Shown here piece by piece: positions 1 through 12,600 of a stretch of 64,000 bases of DNA. Numbering within the stretch: the stretch's first letter is position 1; each line of letters begins with the position of its first letter. Below the pieces are notes generated by a model. That model was not told where the DNA came from, ran no database searches, and worked only from the letters and a program-made list of their open reading frames with translations. A program made the position numbers and the translations under genes. Source of the stretch: Symbiodinium natans (taxonomy: Eukaryota; Sar; Dinophyceae; Suessiales; Symbiodiniaceae); the NCBI GenBank assembly GCA_905221605.1, contig CAJNDS010000130.1, forward strand, positions 124,001-188,000, read 5' to 3'.

Positions 1-1290
1 TGCCCTCAACCTCAAACGAAAGCTCCTTTTTAAAATTTTAAATCCCTAAAAAACTAGAAAATTTCAGCAAAGAAGAAGGCAAGGATTTTTAAAAATTAAA
101 AGGGGCCCCGGGGTCTCAGGGTTTGGGGGGTAGGCGCTGAGGCGCTTAGGAGCTTAGGGTGCAGGTTTAAGGATTTCGGAGCCTAGGAGCTTAGGGTTTA
201 GGGTTTGATTTAAGGCTTAAGCGTTTGGGGGGTAGGCGCTTAGGCGCTTAGGCGCTTCGGAGCTTAGGAGCTTAGGAGGGTTTAGGGATTTAGCGGGTAG
301 GCACTTAGGCGCTTAGGACCTCAGAAGCTTAGGGTTTAGGGTTTAGGGGGTAGACGTTGAGGAGCTTAGGAGCTTTGGAGCTTAGGGTTTGAGGATTTAG
401 GGGGTAGGCCCTTAGGCGCTTAGGACCTCAGGAGCTTAGGGTTTAGGGTTTAGGGTTTAGGGGGTAGACGTTGAGGAGCTTAGGAGCTTTGGAGCTTAGG
501 GTTTGAGGATTTAGGGGGTAGGCCACTTAGGCGCTTAGGACCTCAGGAGCTTAGGGTTTAGGGTTTAGGGTTTAGGGGGTAGACGTTGAGGAGCTTAGGA
601 GCTTTGGAGCTTAGGGTTTGAGGATTTAGGGGGTAGGCACTTAGGCGCTTAGGACCTCAGGAGCTTAGGGTTTAGGGTTTAGGGTTTAGGGGGTAGACGT
701 TGAGGAGCTTAGGAGCTTTGGAGCTTAGGGTTTGAGGATTTAGGGGGTAGGCCCTTAGGCGCTTAGGACCTCAGGAGCTTAGGGTTTAGGGTTTAGGGGG
801 TAGACGTTGAGGAGCTTAGGAGCTTTGGAGCTTAGGGTTTGAGGATTTAGGGGGTAGGCCCTTAGGCGCTTAGGACCTCAGGAGCTTAGGGTTTAGGGTT
901 TAGGGGGTAGACGTTGAGGAGCTTAGGAGCTTTGGAGCTTAGGGTTTGAGGATTTAGGGGGTAGGCCCTTAGGCGCTTAGGACCTCAGGAGCTTAGGGTT
1001 TAGGGTTCAGGGGTCAGACGTTGAGGAGCTTAGGAGCTTTGGAGCTTAGGGTTTGAGGATTTAGGGGGTAGGCCCTTAGGCGCTTAGGACCTCAGGAGCT
1101 TAGGGTTTAGGGTTTAGGGGGTAGACGTTGAGGAGCTTAGGAGCTTTGGAGCTTAGGGTTTGAGGATTTAGGGGGGAGGTTGTTCGGAGCTTAGGAGCGT
1201 AGGGTTTAGGGCTTAAGGGTTTAGGGGTGAGGCCCTTAGGCGCTTTGGGGCTTAGGGTATAGGGTTTAAGGATTTAGGGGGAAGGCGCTG
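1..1290. repeat. 107-bp GC-rich satellite containing telomere-like heptamers
   Basis: The landmark TAGACGTTGAGG recurs at 351, 465, 580, 694, 801, 908, 1015 (one base changed) and 1122. The spacings are 114, 115, 114, 107, 107, 107 and 107. The short unit has two TTTAGGG copies and the long one has three, so length steps by one heptamer. Each unit also carries GGAGCTTAGGAGCTTTGGAGC and a GGCGCTTAGGACCTCAGG block. There is no open reading frame. Confidence 0.95.
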
Positions 1291-2160
1291 GGCCTCCCCA
1301 CCTTTTAAATATGAACAAAACCTTAAAACTCCTAAAATCTAGAAGGCCCGGGCTTTCAACCTTAAATTCCATAAATTCCTTAAATTCCTTAAATTCCTTA
1401 AATTCCTTAAATTCCTTAAATTCTTAAATTGGGTAAATATTTTTTTGGCAGGCCCTTTTTTAAATTAAAAAAAAACCTTAAATTCCTTAAATTCCTTAAA
1501 TTCTTAAATTAGGTATTTAGGAGTTTAAAGAATTTAAGGAATTTAAGGTTTTCTTAAAGTTAAAAAAAGGCATTTTTCAATTTTAAAAATACCTTAAAGT
1601 CCTTAAATTCCTTAAATTCTTAAATTGGGTAAATAAAATTGTTGGGCCGGCCCTATTTTAAATTTTAAAAAAGCCTTAAATTCCTTAAGTTCTTAAATTA
1701 TGTATTTAGGAGTTTAAAGAATAAGGAATTTAAGGTTTTTTTAAAATTTAAAAAAGGCCTTCGTAAATTTTAAAACAATCTTAAATTCCTTAAATTCCTC
1801 AATTAGGTATTTAGGAATTTAAGGTTTTTTTTTTAAATCCAAAAAAACGCCCTTTTAGATTAAAAAAAACCTTAAATTCCTTAAATTCCTTAAATTCCTT
1901 AAATTCCTTAAATTCCTTAAATTCCTTAAATTCTTAAATTGGGTAAATAAAGTTGTTGGGCCGGCCCGTTTTAAAATTTTAAAAAAACCTTAAATTCCTT
2001 AAATTCCTTAAATTCCTAAATTAGGTATTAAGGAATTTAAGGTTTTTTTTTAAAATTTAAAAACGCCCTTTTTACATTTAAAAGAAAACCTTAAATTCTT
2101 TAAATTCCTAAATTAGGTATTTAGGAATTTAAGGTGGTTTTGAAATTAAAAAAAGCCTTT
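1291..2160. repeat. AT-rich CCTTAAATT / AATTTAAGG array, irregular
   Basis: Runs of CCTTAAATT alternate with their reverse complement AATTTAAGG, separated by short spacers such as GTTGGGCCGGCCC. This looks like a disordered or ancestral version of the ordered satellite to its right. No gene is seen. Confidence 0.85.
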
Positions 2161-5100
2161 TTAATCGGCGGCCCCTATTTCAAAACCCAGGCCCCCCAAT
2201 TTAAATTTTATAAATTCCTTAAATTCTTTAAATTCCTTAAAAAAGAAATACCGGCCCTATTTCCAATTTAAGGAATTTAAGGAATTTAAGCCCTTTAAAT
2301 TCCTTAAATTCCTTAAAAAAGAAATACCGGCCCTATTTCCAATTTAAGGAATTTAAGGAATTTAAGCCCTTTAAATTCCTTAAATTCCTTAAAAAAGAAA
2401 TACCGGCCCTATTTCCAATTTAAGGAATTTAAGGAATTTAAGCCCTTTAAATTCCTTAAATTCCTTAAAAAAGAAATACCGGCCCTATTTCCAATTTAAG
2501 GAATTTAAGGAATTTAAGCCCTTTAAATTCCTTAAATTCCTTAAAAAAGAAGTGCCGGCCCTATTTCCAATTTAAGGACTTTAAGGAATTTAAAGGATTT
2601 ATAAAATTTAAATCGGCGGCCCCTATTTCAAAACCCAGGCCACCCAATTTAAATTTTATAAATTCCTTAAATTCTTTAAATTCCTTAAAAAAGAAATACC
2701 GGCCCTATTTCCAATTTAAGGAATTTAAGGAATTTAAGCCCTTTAAATTCCTTAAATTCCTTAAAAAAGAAATACCGGCCCTATTTCCAGTTTAAGGAAT
2801 TTAAGGAATTTACGCCCTTTAAATTCCTTAAATTCTTTAAAAAAGAAATACCGGCCTTATTTCCAATTTAAGGAATTTAAAGAATTTAAAGGATTTATAA
2901 ATTTTCAATCGGCGGCCCCTATTTCAAAACCCAGGCCACCCAATTTAAATTTTATAAATTCCTTAAATTCTTAAATTCCTTAAAAAAGAAATACCGGCCC
3001 TATTTCCAATTTAAGGAATTTAAGGAATTTAAGCCCTTTAAATTCCTTAAATTCCTTAAAAAAGAAATGCCGGCCCTATTTCCAATTTAAGGAATTTAAG
3101 GAATTTAAGGAATTTAAGCCCTTTAAATTCCTTAAATTCCTTAAAAAAGAAATGCCGGCCCTATTTCCAATTTAAGGAATTTAAGGAATTTAAGGAATTT
3201 AAGCCCTTTAAATTCCTTAAAAAAGAAATACCGGCCCTATTTCCAATTTCAGGAATTTAAGGAATTTAAGCCCTTTAAATTCCTTAAATTCCTTAAAAAA
3301 GAAATGCCGGCCCTATTTCCAATTTAAGGAATTTAAGGAATTTACAGGATTTATACAATTTAAATCGGCGGCCCCTATTTCAAAACCCAGGCCACCCAGT
3401 TTAAATTTTATAAATTCTTTAAATTCTTTAAAAAAGAAATACCGGCCCTATTTCCAATTTAAGGAATTTAAGGAATTTACGCCCTTTAAATTCCTTAAAT
3501 TCTTTACAAAAGAAATACCGGCCTTATTTCCAATTTAAGGAATTTAAAGAATTTAAAGGATTTATAAAATTTAAATCGGCGGCCCCTATTTCAAACCCAG
3601 GCCCCCCAATTTAAATTTTAAGGAATTTAAGCCCTTTAAATTCCTTAAATTCCTTAAAAAAGAAATACCGGCCCTATTTCCAATTTAAGGAATTTAAGGA
3701 ATTTAAGGCCTTTAAATTCCTTAAATTCCTTAAAAAAGAAATACCGGCCCTATTTCCAATTTAAGGAATTTAAGGAATTTAAGCCCTTTAAATTCCTTAA
3801 ATTCCTTAAAAAGAAATGCCGGCCCTATTTCCAATTTAAGGAATTTAAGGAATTTACAGGATTTATAAAATTTAAATCGGCGGCCCCTATTTCAAAACCC
3901 AGGCCACCCAATTTAAATTTTATAAATTCCTTAAATTCTTTAAATTCCTTAAAAAAGAAATGCCGGCCCTATTTCCAATTTAAGGAATTTAAGGAATTTA
4001 AGCCCTTTAAATTCCTTAAATTCCTTAAAACAGAAATACCGGCCCTATTTCCAATTTAAGGAATTTAAGGAATTTAAGCCCTTTAAATTCCTTAAATTCC
4101 TTAAAAAAGAAATGCCGGCCCTATTTCCAATTTAAGGAATTTAAGGAATTTAAAGGATTTATTAAATTTAAATCGGCGGCCCCTATTTCAAAACCCAGGC
4201 CACCCAGTTTAAATTTTATAAATTCCTTAAATTCTTTAAATTCTTTAAAAAAGAAATACCGGCCCTATTTCCAATTTAAGGAATTTAAGGAATTTACGCC
4301 CTTTAAATTCCTTAAATTCCTTAAAAAAGAAATACCGGCCTTATTTCCAATTTAAGGAATTTAAAGAATTTAAAGGATTTATAAAATTTAAATCGGCGGC
4401 CCCTATTTCAAAACCCAGGCCCCCCAATTTAAATTTTATAAATTCCTTAAATTCTTTAAAATCCTTAAAAACGAAATACCGGCCCTATTTCCAATTTAAG
4501 GAATTTAAGGAATTTAAGCCCTGTAAATTCCTTAAATTCTTTAAAAAAGAAATACCGGCCCTATTTCCAATTTAAGGAATTTAAGGAATTTACGCCCTTT
4601 AAATTCCTTAAATTCTTTAAAAAAGAAATACCGGCCTTATTTCCAATTTAAGGAATTTAAAGAATTTAAAGGATTTTTAAATTTAAATCGGCGGCCCCTA
4701 TGTCAAAACCCAGCCCCCCCAATTTAAATTTTATAAATTCCTTAAATTCTTTAAATTCCTTAAAAAAGAAATACCGGCCCTATTTCCAATTTAAGGAATT
4801 TAAGGAATTTAAGCCCTGTAAATGTAAGCCCTTTAAATTCCTTAAATTCCTTAAAAAAGAAATGCCGGCCCTATTTCCAATTTAAGGAATTTAAGGAATT
4901 TAAGCCCTTTAAATTCCGTAAATTCCTTAAAACAGAAATGCCGGCCCTATTTCCAATTTAAGGAATTTAAGGAATTTAAAGGATTTATAAAATTTAAATC
5001 GGCGGCCCCTCTTTCAAAACCCAGGCCACCCAATTTAAATTTTATAAATCCCTTAAATTCTTTAAATTCCTTAAAAAAGAAATACCGGCCCTATTTCCAA

Positions 5101-5690
5101 TTTAAGGAATTTAAGGAATTTAAGCCCTTTAAATTCCTTAAATTCCTTAAAAAAGAAATACCGGCCCTATTTCCAATTTAAGGAATTTAAGGAATTTAAG
5201 CCATTTAAATTCCTTAAATTCTTTAAAAAAGAAATACCGGCCCTATTTCCAATTGAAGGAATTTAAAGAATTTAAAGGATTTATAAAATTTAAATCGGCG
5301 GCCCCTATTTCAAAACCCAGGCCCCCAATTTAAATTTTATAAATTCATTAAATTCTTTAAATTCCTTAAAAAAGAAATACCGGCGCTATTTCCAATTTAA
5401 GGAATTTAAGGAATTTAAGCCCTTTAAATTCCTTAAATTCCTTAAAAAAGAATACCGGCCCTAGTTCAACTTTAAAGGAATTTAGGGAATTTAAGCCCTT
5501 TAAATTCCTTAAATTCCTTAAAAAAGAAATACCGGCCCTATTTCCAATTTAAGGAATTTAAGGAATTTAAGCCCTTTAAATTCCTTAAATTCCTTAAAAA
5601 AGAAATACCGGCCCTATTTCCAATTTAAGAAATTTAAAGCGTTTAAATTCCATAAATTCTGTAAAAGAAATAGCGCGCTTATTTCCGAAA
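2161..5690. repeat. 76-bp foldback satellite with higher-order spacers
   Basis: The basic unit is 76 bp; the core CCGG of ATACCGGCCC lies at 2251, 2327, 2403 and 2479. Each unit is a hairpin: CCTTAAATTCCTTAAA pairs with TTTAAGGAATTTAAGG, and GAAATA/TATTTC closes on CCGGCCC. A second block, TCGGCGGCCCC, recurs at 2165, 2613, 2909, 3365, 3576, 3877, 4173, 4393, 4688, 4999 and 5295. Its spacings are near 68+76n with n of 2, 3 or 5. Short peptides read from it are artefacts. Confidence 0.95.
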
Positions 5691-5957
5691 CCTTACAATA
5701 TAAACAAAACAAAGAGGATTGCCAAATAGTACATAAAGGTCCTTCGTACAGACTTTTAAACCCCTGAGACCCTGCCCTGGTTGCCCTTCCTAGACCCTAA
5801 ACCCTAAGCCCTAAACCCCTGAAACCCTGTTTGCCCTTACCCCTAGACCTTTTACCCTATACCCTAAACCCCAAACCCAAAACCCCAAACCCTAAACCCT
5901 GGAACCCCAAAACCCCTAAGCCAAGCCAGTGGACGGCCCTGGCGGCTCCAGATCCTG

Positions 5958-6180
5958 TGGGGGTGGAGGGTTTAGGGCTTAGGGCTTAGGGCTTCGGGCT
6001 TAGGGCTTGGGGCTTAGGGCTTAGGGCTTAGGGCTTAGGGCTTAGGGCTTAGGGCTTAGGGCTTAGGGCTTAGGGCTTAGGGCTTAGGGCTTAGGGCTTA
6101 GGGCTTAGGGCTTGGGCTTAGGGTTGAGGGTTGGGCTTTAGGGCTTGGGGCTTAGGCTTAGGGCTTAGGGTAGGGGGGGT
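5958..6180 (+). repeat. (TTAGGGC)n variant heptamer array
   Basis: About 25 near-perfect copies of TTAGGGC, a private variant of TTTAGGG, with degenerate TTAGGGGT-type repeats on the right. Confidence 0.9.
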
Positions 6181-6340
6181 TAGGGGTAGGGGTTAGGGTT
6201 AGGGGTTTAGGGGTTAGGTGTTAGGGGTTAGGTTTTCGGGTTAGGGCTAGGGTTAGGGGGGGTAGGGTGGGGTTAGGGTAGGGGTTAGGTTGTTTTTTAG
6301 GTTAGGGTTTAGGCTAGCAGACTACACGGTGGTATGGAGA

Positions 6341-6342
<2 letters not shown>

Positions 6343-6370
<28 letters not shown>
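6343..6370 (+). repeat. poly(G) run
   Basis: About 28 consecutive G. Exact length is unreliable in any assembly. Confidence 0.9.
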
Positions 6371-6371
<1 letters not shown>

Positions 6372-8281
6372 GAAGGTTAGGTTTAAGGCATTGAGGGTTT
6401 AGGGAAACTCTTTTAGGCTTCAGAGCTGTGGGGTTGAAAGATGAAAGGCTTGGAATTTAGGATTGGGGCTTGGGGTTTAGGTCTTTTGGTCTTTTTTCAA
6501 TATTCTTTGGGAGGGAAGGGGTTCGACACGCACACTCACACAAGGCAGAAAAGGCAACTGCGGAAATGGGCATTTCGGGCTTCAGGTCTTGCGTCTCCCG
6601 CCTCGACTTGGATAAGTGGTTCAGGGCTTGGAGGCCTCATGGCTTTCAGGGTTTAGGGTTTAGGGTTTAGGGTTTAGGGTTTAGGGTTTAGGGTTTAGGG
6701 CTTAGGGCTTAGGGCTTAGGGTTTAGGGTCCGCAGGCTAGCGGGGTTTAAGACAGGTCTTCGGGCTGGCTTGCTACTAACATGCAAAGTGACGCACCAAC
6801 TTTACCTCAAAGAGCTCAACCGGCTTTTGCCTGAACCCCCTTTTGGTAAAAGAACGCGTCTTGCACCCGAAGCACTGCACAAAAAACAATCCTCCTCTAA
6901 ACGCTCTAACCCTCCAAGCCCTCCAAACCCTCTAAGCCCTCCAAGTCCTCTACTCTAAGCCCTAAACCCTTTTTTGAACCCTAAACCCCAAACCCTAAAC
7001 CCTTAACCTTTAACCCTTTGGCCCTAAACCCCAAACACTAAACCCTAAACCCCAAACCCCCTAAACCCTAAACCCCAAACCTAAGGGCATCCCTAGGTAT
7101 AGGCCGAGGCAGTGGCCCAGTTGCCCGTGAGCTTGAAGGCGGCTCGCCTGCCCTCCTCGCAGTGGAGATTCGGGCGTCGCGTTGTCAGGGCTTAGGGTTT
7201 AGGGTTCAAGGTTTTTTTGCTAGGGTTTAGGGTTTTTAGGGTTTAGGGTTTAGGGTTTGGGGTTTAGGGTTTGGGGTTTGGGGTTTAGGCCCTTTGCTTG
7301 AGATGGGTTCACGACTTCCCTATCGCTAAGCCCTCTCCGTGGACCCAAAACAAGATGTTCCGTCTTTTGCATCTTTGTTGGATGTAGGGTTCAGGGTTCA
7401 GGGCTGAGTGTCGAGCTTATCGGGAACCCAAGCCTTTTCCTTGACAAACCTCTCTACCTATAAGGGGGGTTAGGTTTTTGGGGTTTAGGGTTTAGGGTTT
7501 AGGGTTTAGGGTTTAGGGTTTAGGGTTTAGGGTTTAGGGCTTAAAAAACCCCACAGCTCAAGTGGGTTGAGTCCCCGCCTGCGGCATCGAGTCCAGAGGC
7601 GAGCGCTGGTTGACCCTCGCTACCTTCTTTGGGGCCATCTGCATTCTAGATAATGCAGCATTATATCATGTAGAGTATACTATTATATTAATGTAGTTTT
7701 TGTATCAATATATTTTTGTGTTTTTAATGAGCATTTGTTTATACTCAATTATCGTCACTCTGCAGGGGGCAAATTGGTTATCGTAGTATAGGGTATATGA
7801 CCCAATTTTAGGGTTCATTCGGTCCCCAGGGCTTAATTAGGCTTTAGGGCCAAGGGCATAGGCCCGAAATGTTGCTCCACACCTAATTGAAGAGAGCCTT
7901 GCAGGAGTCTGGCCACGCAGAAATAGCAGCAACGTCACGGGGACGGAGCAACTTCAATCACGATGCGCTGGACTTGGTTTTAGTGGGATCGTTTGAGAAA
8001 ACTGTCCCTCGGTTCAGGATTTAGAGTTTACGCAGTTTAGGGCGTACTGAAGGCAAGAGGCTCTCAGTCTCTCTCGTTCTCGCTCTCGAACCCCGCCGAA
8101 ATTATCCGCAACACGGCCTCAAACTACGAGCACATGCTAAACTCTCAACCTCAAACACTGAACCTACACCCTAGCCTCTGGACCGAAGCATCCATGCACA
8201 CACACACACACACACAAAACCCACCAGCGCCTGCACCGCGGGTGGGTGCTGGGAACGAGACCTAGGCCCCCGAAGACGTCA

Positions 8282-8429
8282 TTTGGAGGTTCATGGGTAG
8301 TTACAAGTAGGGCTTTCAGTGGGGCTTAGGGTGTAGGGTTGAGGGGTTACAAGTAGGGGGTACCTCTACTTGTAACCCTGTCAAAGTACTTGTAACCCCA
8401 CATACAACTACCCATGAACCTTCAAGTAG
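8282..8429. mobile_element. family A foldback element (A1)
   Basis: The left arm TTTGGAGGTTCATGGGTAGT is matched by the inverted right arm CTACCCATGAACCTTCAAGTAG. The interior has the family's tetranucleotide theme of ACAAGTAGGG and its complement. It is non-coding and MITE-like. A few heptamer-like bases lie in the middle. Confidence 0.85.
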
Positions 8430-8939
8430 AACGCAAACTTTCGGGCTTAGTTTAAGAACGGCGGAGCAGCCCTAAACCCTAACCCTAAACCCTAAATCCT
8501 AAACTCTAAACCCTAAACCCATGGTGGAAAGCTGCCCACCTAACACTGGGTTCATCCACCGAATGCTGTCTTCCAGTGCTCGCTGTCAGCGCTCCGCCCT
8601 ACTTCTACCACGAATTCTGCAAGCATACCGTGATCTACACGCAACAAGCGGCTTAGGGCTTAGGGTTCAGGGTTTAGGGAAATCCTTGTCGGCAGCACCC
8701 CCAGCAGGTTCCCGTGTTTCACTACATCAGAAACACTTAGAGCCTCCCGGGCCGACTATACTCCTGGGGTTCTTATAGGGCCTTCCTTAAAGATCAGTGA
8801 TGTCCGAGGGCGTGTCGAGCCAAGTTTGTGGAGCTGCAGTGGGGTGTCGGGTTTATGGCTTGGGGACCGTACGTCTGCTGCCCCTTCCCTAAACTGCTGG
8901 CAGTTCCCGGGTGCTTGGCCACCCGCCTCATCGAAGCAA

Positions 8940-9055
8940 TACTTGGAGGGTCATGGGTAGCTAAAAGTAATTAGGGTCATAAGTGCCCTAAGTAAGGCTA
9001 CAAGTGGAGTTACCCTACTTATCGCCCTACTTATATCTACCCATGAACCTCCCAG
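8940..9055. mobile_element. family A foldback element (A2)
   Basis: TACTTGGAGGGTCATGGGTAG and CTACCCATGAACCTCCCAGT form the inverted arms. The interior reads TCATAAGTGCCCTAAGTAAGG, shared with the copies near 12.3 and 42.7 kb. Confidence 0.85.
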
Positions 9056-9152
9056 TTCAGGCTTGGGGTCGTAGGGCTTCCACTCTCACACTCGCGCGCT
9101 GCCAGGGGGTTGGGGTTCCGGCCCCGAGTGCACAACCGACTGAGGGTTCAGA

Positions 9153-9583
9153 GTTTAGGGTTCAGGGTTCAGGGTTTAGGGTTTAGGGTTTAGGGTTTAG
9201 GGTTTAGGGTTTAGGGTTTAGGGTTTAGGGGTTTGGGTTTAGGGTTTTGGGTTTAGGGTTTAGGGTTTAGGGTTTAGGGTTTAGGGTTTAGGGTTTAGGG
9301 TTTAGGGTTTAGGGTTTAGGGTTTAGGGTTTAGGGTTTAGGTTAGGGTTTAGGGTTTAGGGTTTAGGGTTTAGGGTTTAGGGTTTAGGGTTTAGGGTTTA
9401 GGGTTTAGGGTTTAGGGTTTAGGGTTTAGGGTTTAGGGTTTAGGGTTTAGGGTTTAGGGTTTAGGGTTTAGGGTTTAGGGTTAGGTTTAGGGTTTAGGGT
9501 TTAGGGTTTAGGGTTTAGGGTTTAGGGTTTAGGGTTTAGGGTTTAGGGTTTAGGGTTTAGGGTTTAGGGTTTAGGGTTTAGGG
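9153..9583 (+). repeat. TTTAGGG array (about 430 bp)
   Basis: Nearly pure TTTAGGG heptamers with a few six- or eight-base slips. It abuts the last predicted exon of the PPR-SMR gene. Read on the minus strand, its CCCTAAA supplies TAA stops in every frame within 21 nt. Confidence 0.97.
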
Positions 9584-9676
9584 AACCGTGGGCAGTAGGC
9601 CCGACAACCCCCGCGCGACGCGCTTTTCCCCGCACAGCACGCGCAACTTCTCCGCATCCGAAGGCCGCAAGCGCAC
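9578..9676 (-). CDS. PPR-SMR gene, candidate last exon
   Basis: After acceptor GGTCAG, a frame reads VRLRPSDAEKLRVLCGEK and ends at CCC TAA inside the flanking telomere-like array. The splice phase from the preceding exon (CG|GT) would select a different frame, which also ends in the array. The frame is therefore uncertain. Confidence 0.5.
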   Translation of the reverse strand: MRLRPSDAEKLRVLCGEKRVARGLSGLLPTVP

Positions 9677-12600
9677 CTGACCAGCGTCCCGGAACCTTAA
9701 ACCCTAACCCAAACCCCAAACCCTAAACCTCCTGAACCTTAAACCCTAATCCCTCCGCTCGGAACCCCGAACCCGAAAACCCATGGGCTGCAGAGTTCCA
9801 GGGCCACGGGCTTCCACAACTTAGAGCCTCAGAGATCCCTATGCCTGCCTGAGAACCAATACAAAAACGACACTTTGAACATTCTTTCAGGAACTAGTAT
9901 GTTCTAACTGAAAAAAGCTAACATCATTCCCGAGCCCCCACCGTTCCTTCAGACGCCCCGGGTTGTGCACAATCACCGAGGCATCCAGGCCCCAGAGACG
10001 CAGCAAGCTCAGCACCGGGCCTGCACAAAGGGGCTTTAGCTTGTTAAGTCGGGCGGAGGGGCCAAGGGGTTCGAGGATTTGGGGTTTAGGGTTTAGGGTT
10101 TAGGGTTTAGGGTTTAGGGTTTAGGGTTTAGGGTGTAGGGTTTAGGGTTTAGGGTTTAGGGTTTATGTGGCGGCAGTTTTTTGGGGGGTTCGGGCTTCGA
10201 TCGGACTTGCGACTATCGAATAAGTGAGGTGGTTTTGGGGTTTGGGGTTTGGATGGGCGTTGACGCTTAAATGCGCACGGGCTGGTGTTGCCGGTCGAGG
10301 TTGAAGTTCAAAGCCTACTTCCAGCTGCCACGCCATCCCAGGATCAACACACACCCGGCGCACAAACACCACCCAAACTACACTCGGCTGCAGCGTTCCA
10401 ACTCCTTGCGACTTTCCCCCCAAAAACGAAATCGGAAACTCGGCCTTGGATGACACTGCCGGCACCTGGCCGTCTTGGCAGGGGGGGGGAGTGGTGCTTT
10501 GCGGGGCCCCCTCAGCCCTAAACTCCCTCAACCCTTCGGAATCCTCAACGCTGCCCTAGAGGTTCAACCACAGAGTGCAGCTCCCTCCTGCTCAGGCCCC
10601 CTCTCCCCCCATCTTTCCCTTTTTAGGGCTTTACACCCTTAAGGAATACCTGACTCCGTTCAGAACCCCTAACCCCTAAACCCTATAGACCCTAAATTCG
10701 GCTCGTTGCCGACCCTTGGAACCCCGCAAGTCTTGACACCATGGGCCAGGGCGCCATCCGACCGGGACTTGCCTGGGCTGCCACGCTTGTTCTAGATTCG
10801 CGCTCTTATTATGATTACGCTTGTGATTACTATAGGGTTTATAGGGTTTGGGGTTTGGGGTTTTGGGGTTTGGGGTTTGGGGGTTTGGGGTTTGGGGTTT
10901 GGGGTTGGGGGTTGGGGGTTGGGGGTTGGGGGTTGGGGTTTGGGGTTTAGGGCTATGATGAAGACTCTTACTATTGCCACGATGCTTACTCTTCTTATTC
11001 TTACGACTACGATTACGACGACTCTTGGTAAACGCCACCAGACTGTGCGAAGCCAACGTTTGCATGGAAGCCACCTAATGAAGAGGATTCTTGGCTGCAC
11101 TTAGGATTGTAGCTATAGATCAAATTTTAAGCTGCCTTGCCAGGAAACCCAATAAACCCAAAATGACTAGCAACCTGCAAGGAAGTTGGTTTCGGTTTCT
11201 TCGGGCAGGGCTTGGGGCTTAGGAGAGCGTTTAGGGCTTAGGGTTGTTTAGGGTTTAGGGTTTAGGGTTTTGTGTTTCTTTTGGTTTAGGGTTTAGGGTT
11301 GAGGGTTTACGGTTTAGGGTTTAGGGTTTAGGGTTTAGGGTTTAGGGCTTAGGGCTGAGGGCTTAGGGTTTAGGGTTTAGGTTTTTGGGTTTTGGGCTTA
11401 GGGCTTAGGGCTTAGGGCTCAGGGCTTAGGTGTTTAGGGTTTATGGTTTCGGGTTTCGGGTTTCGGGCTCAGGGGCTTCTTGAAGCTTCAGGGGCACCTG
11501 GGTTTAAGTCCTTGAACTGCCCGCGAATGAACACCTAGGCCCAAGAGCAACCTAGAAATACAGAGGGTGCCCTTTGGGCTTAATGGGGTTTATAAGGGAA
11601 TCTAAACCCTAAACAAAAATGGAATACGGGCCTACTCAACCCTGGGTCCCAGACACCTTCAAGTAGAACTGCTCGTCCGTTTGTTCGGGGAACAACAACC
11701 GGAAGTCTGTGAATGATGGTGTTCATCTCCATTGTCCGTCCTCTCTTTCTCGATTGCCCCATGTCTTCGGAGACTAAAAGAAGCACCCTACAGCCCTAAA
11801 CCCTAAACCCTAAACCCTAAACCCTAAACCCTAAACCGCCAGCTCGAGTCTTGCGAAAATAGTGCCTCCAAGACGCCCAAGCCCGTGACGATCTTGAAGG
11901 TCTGGGAGGCGCCAGCATCCAGTGCATCAGGGACGTCTCCTGGCTTGTTCAGGACCCTTCTTACCCCCTTTTAGGGTGATTAGGGTTTAGGGTTGAGGGT
12001 CTAGGGTTTACGGTTTAGGGCTTAGGGTTTAGGGTTTAGGGTTTAGGGTTTAGGGTTTAGGGTTTAGGGTTTAGGGTTTAGGGTTTAGGGTTTAGGGGGC
12101 CTGTGCAAGCCCTTGGTGAAGTCCCGACACGCCGAAGACCAAGCAAGTCGGTCCCATCACAACTGTGGCATGAAGCCGAAGAACCCTGCCTTCCTTCTTG
12201 GTGAGTGTTGCTACTTGGAGGGTTTAGGGTTTAGGGTTTAGGGTTTAGGGTTTAGGGTTTAGGTAATTAGAAGTAGAATTACAAGTGCCCTAAGTAAGGT
12301 CATGAGTAGAGTTGCTCGACTTATAACCCTACTTATATCTACCCAAGAAACCTCCAAGTAGGGAACCCTTGTTGTAACCTTAACAACCTCGAAGCCTGAA
12401 CATTGGCTTTAGGCTATATCCGTCGCCCAACCCTACAACCCTGACGCCAATCCTCTGAACTACTTGAAGGGTCGTGGGTAGCTTTAAGTAGGGTTATAAG
12501 TAGTTACCCTAAATACGGCTTTAACCTGCTATAAAATGTAGCTACCCTGCTTCGAACCCCACTGATGACCTCCACATGAACCTCTCCAAGTTGCTAGGAT

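Larger units (their letters stand above)
6372..9150. other. no gene recognised; heptamer patches and foldback elements
   Basis: This stretch holds TTTAGGG patches (near 6650-6725, 7485-7540 and 8470-8520), a short (CA)n near 8200, an AT-rich patch near 7640-7760 and two family A foldback elements. No protein motif was recognised on either strand. Confidence 0.6.

Noticed and set aside
1-5690. CRISPR-like array of regularly spaced repeats
   Set aside because: No unique spacers; the units are satellites in eukaryotic DNA.
9153-9583. True chromosome end
   Set aside because: Heptamer arrays occur in both orientations throughout the window with genes on both sides, so this is interstitial repeat, not a telomere.
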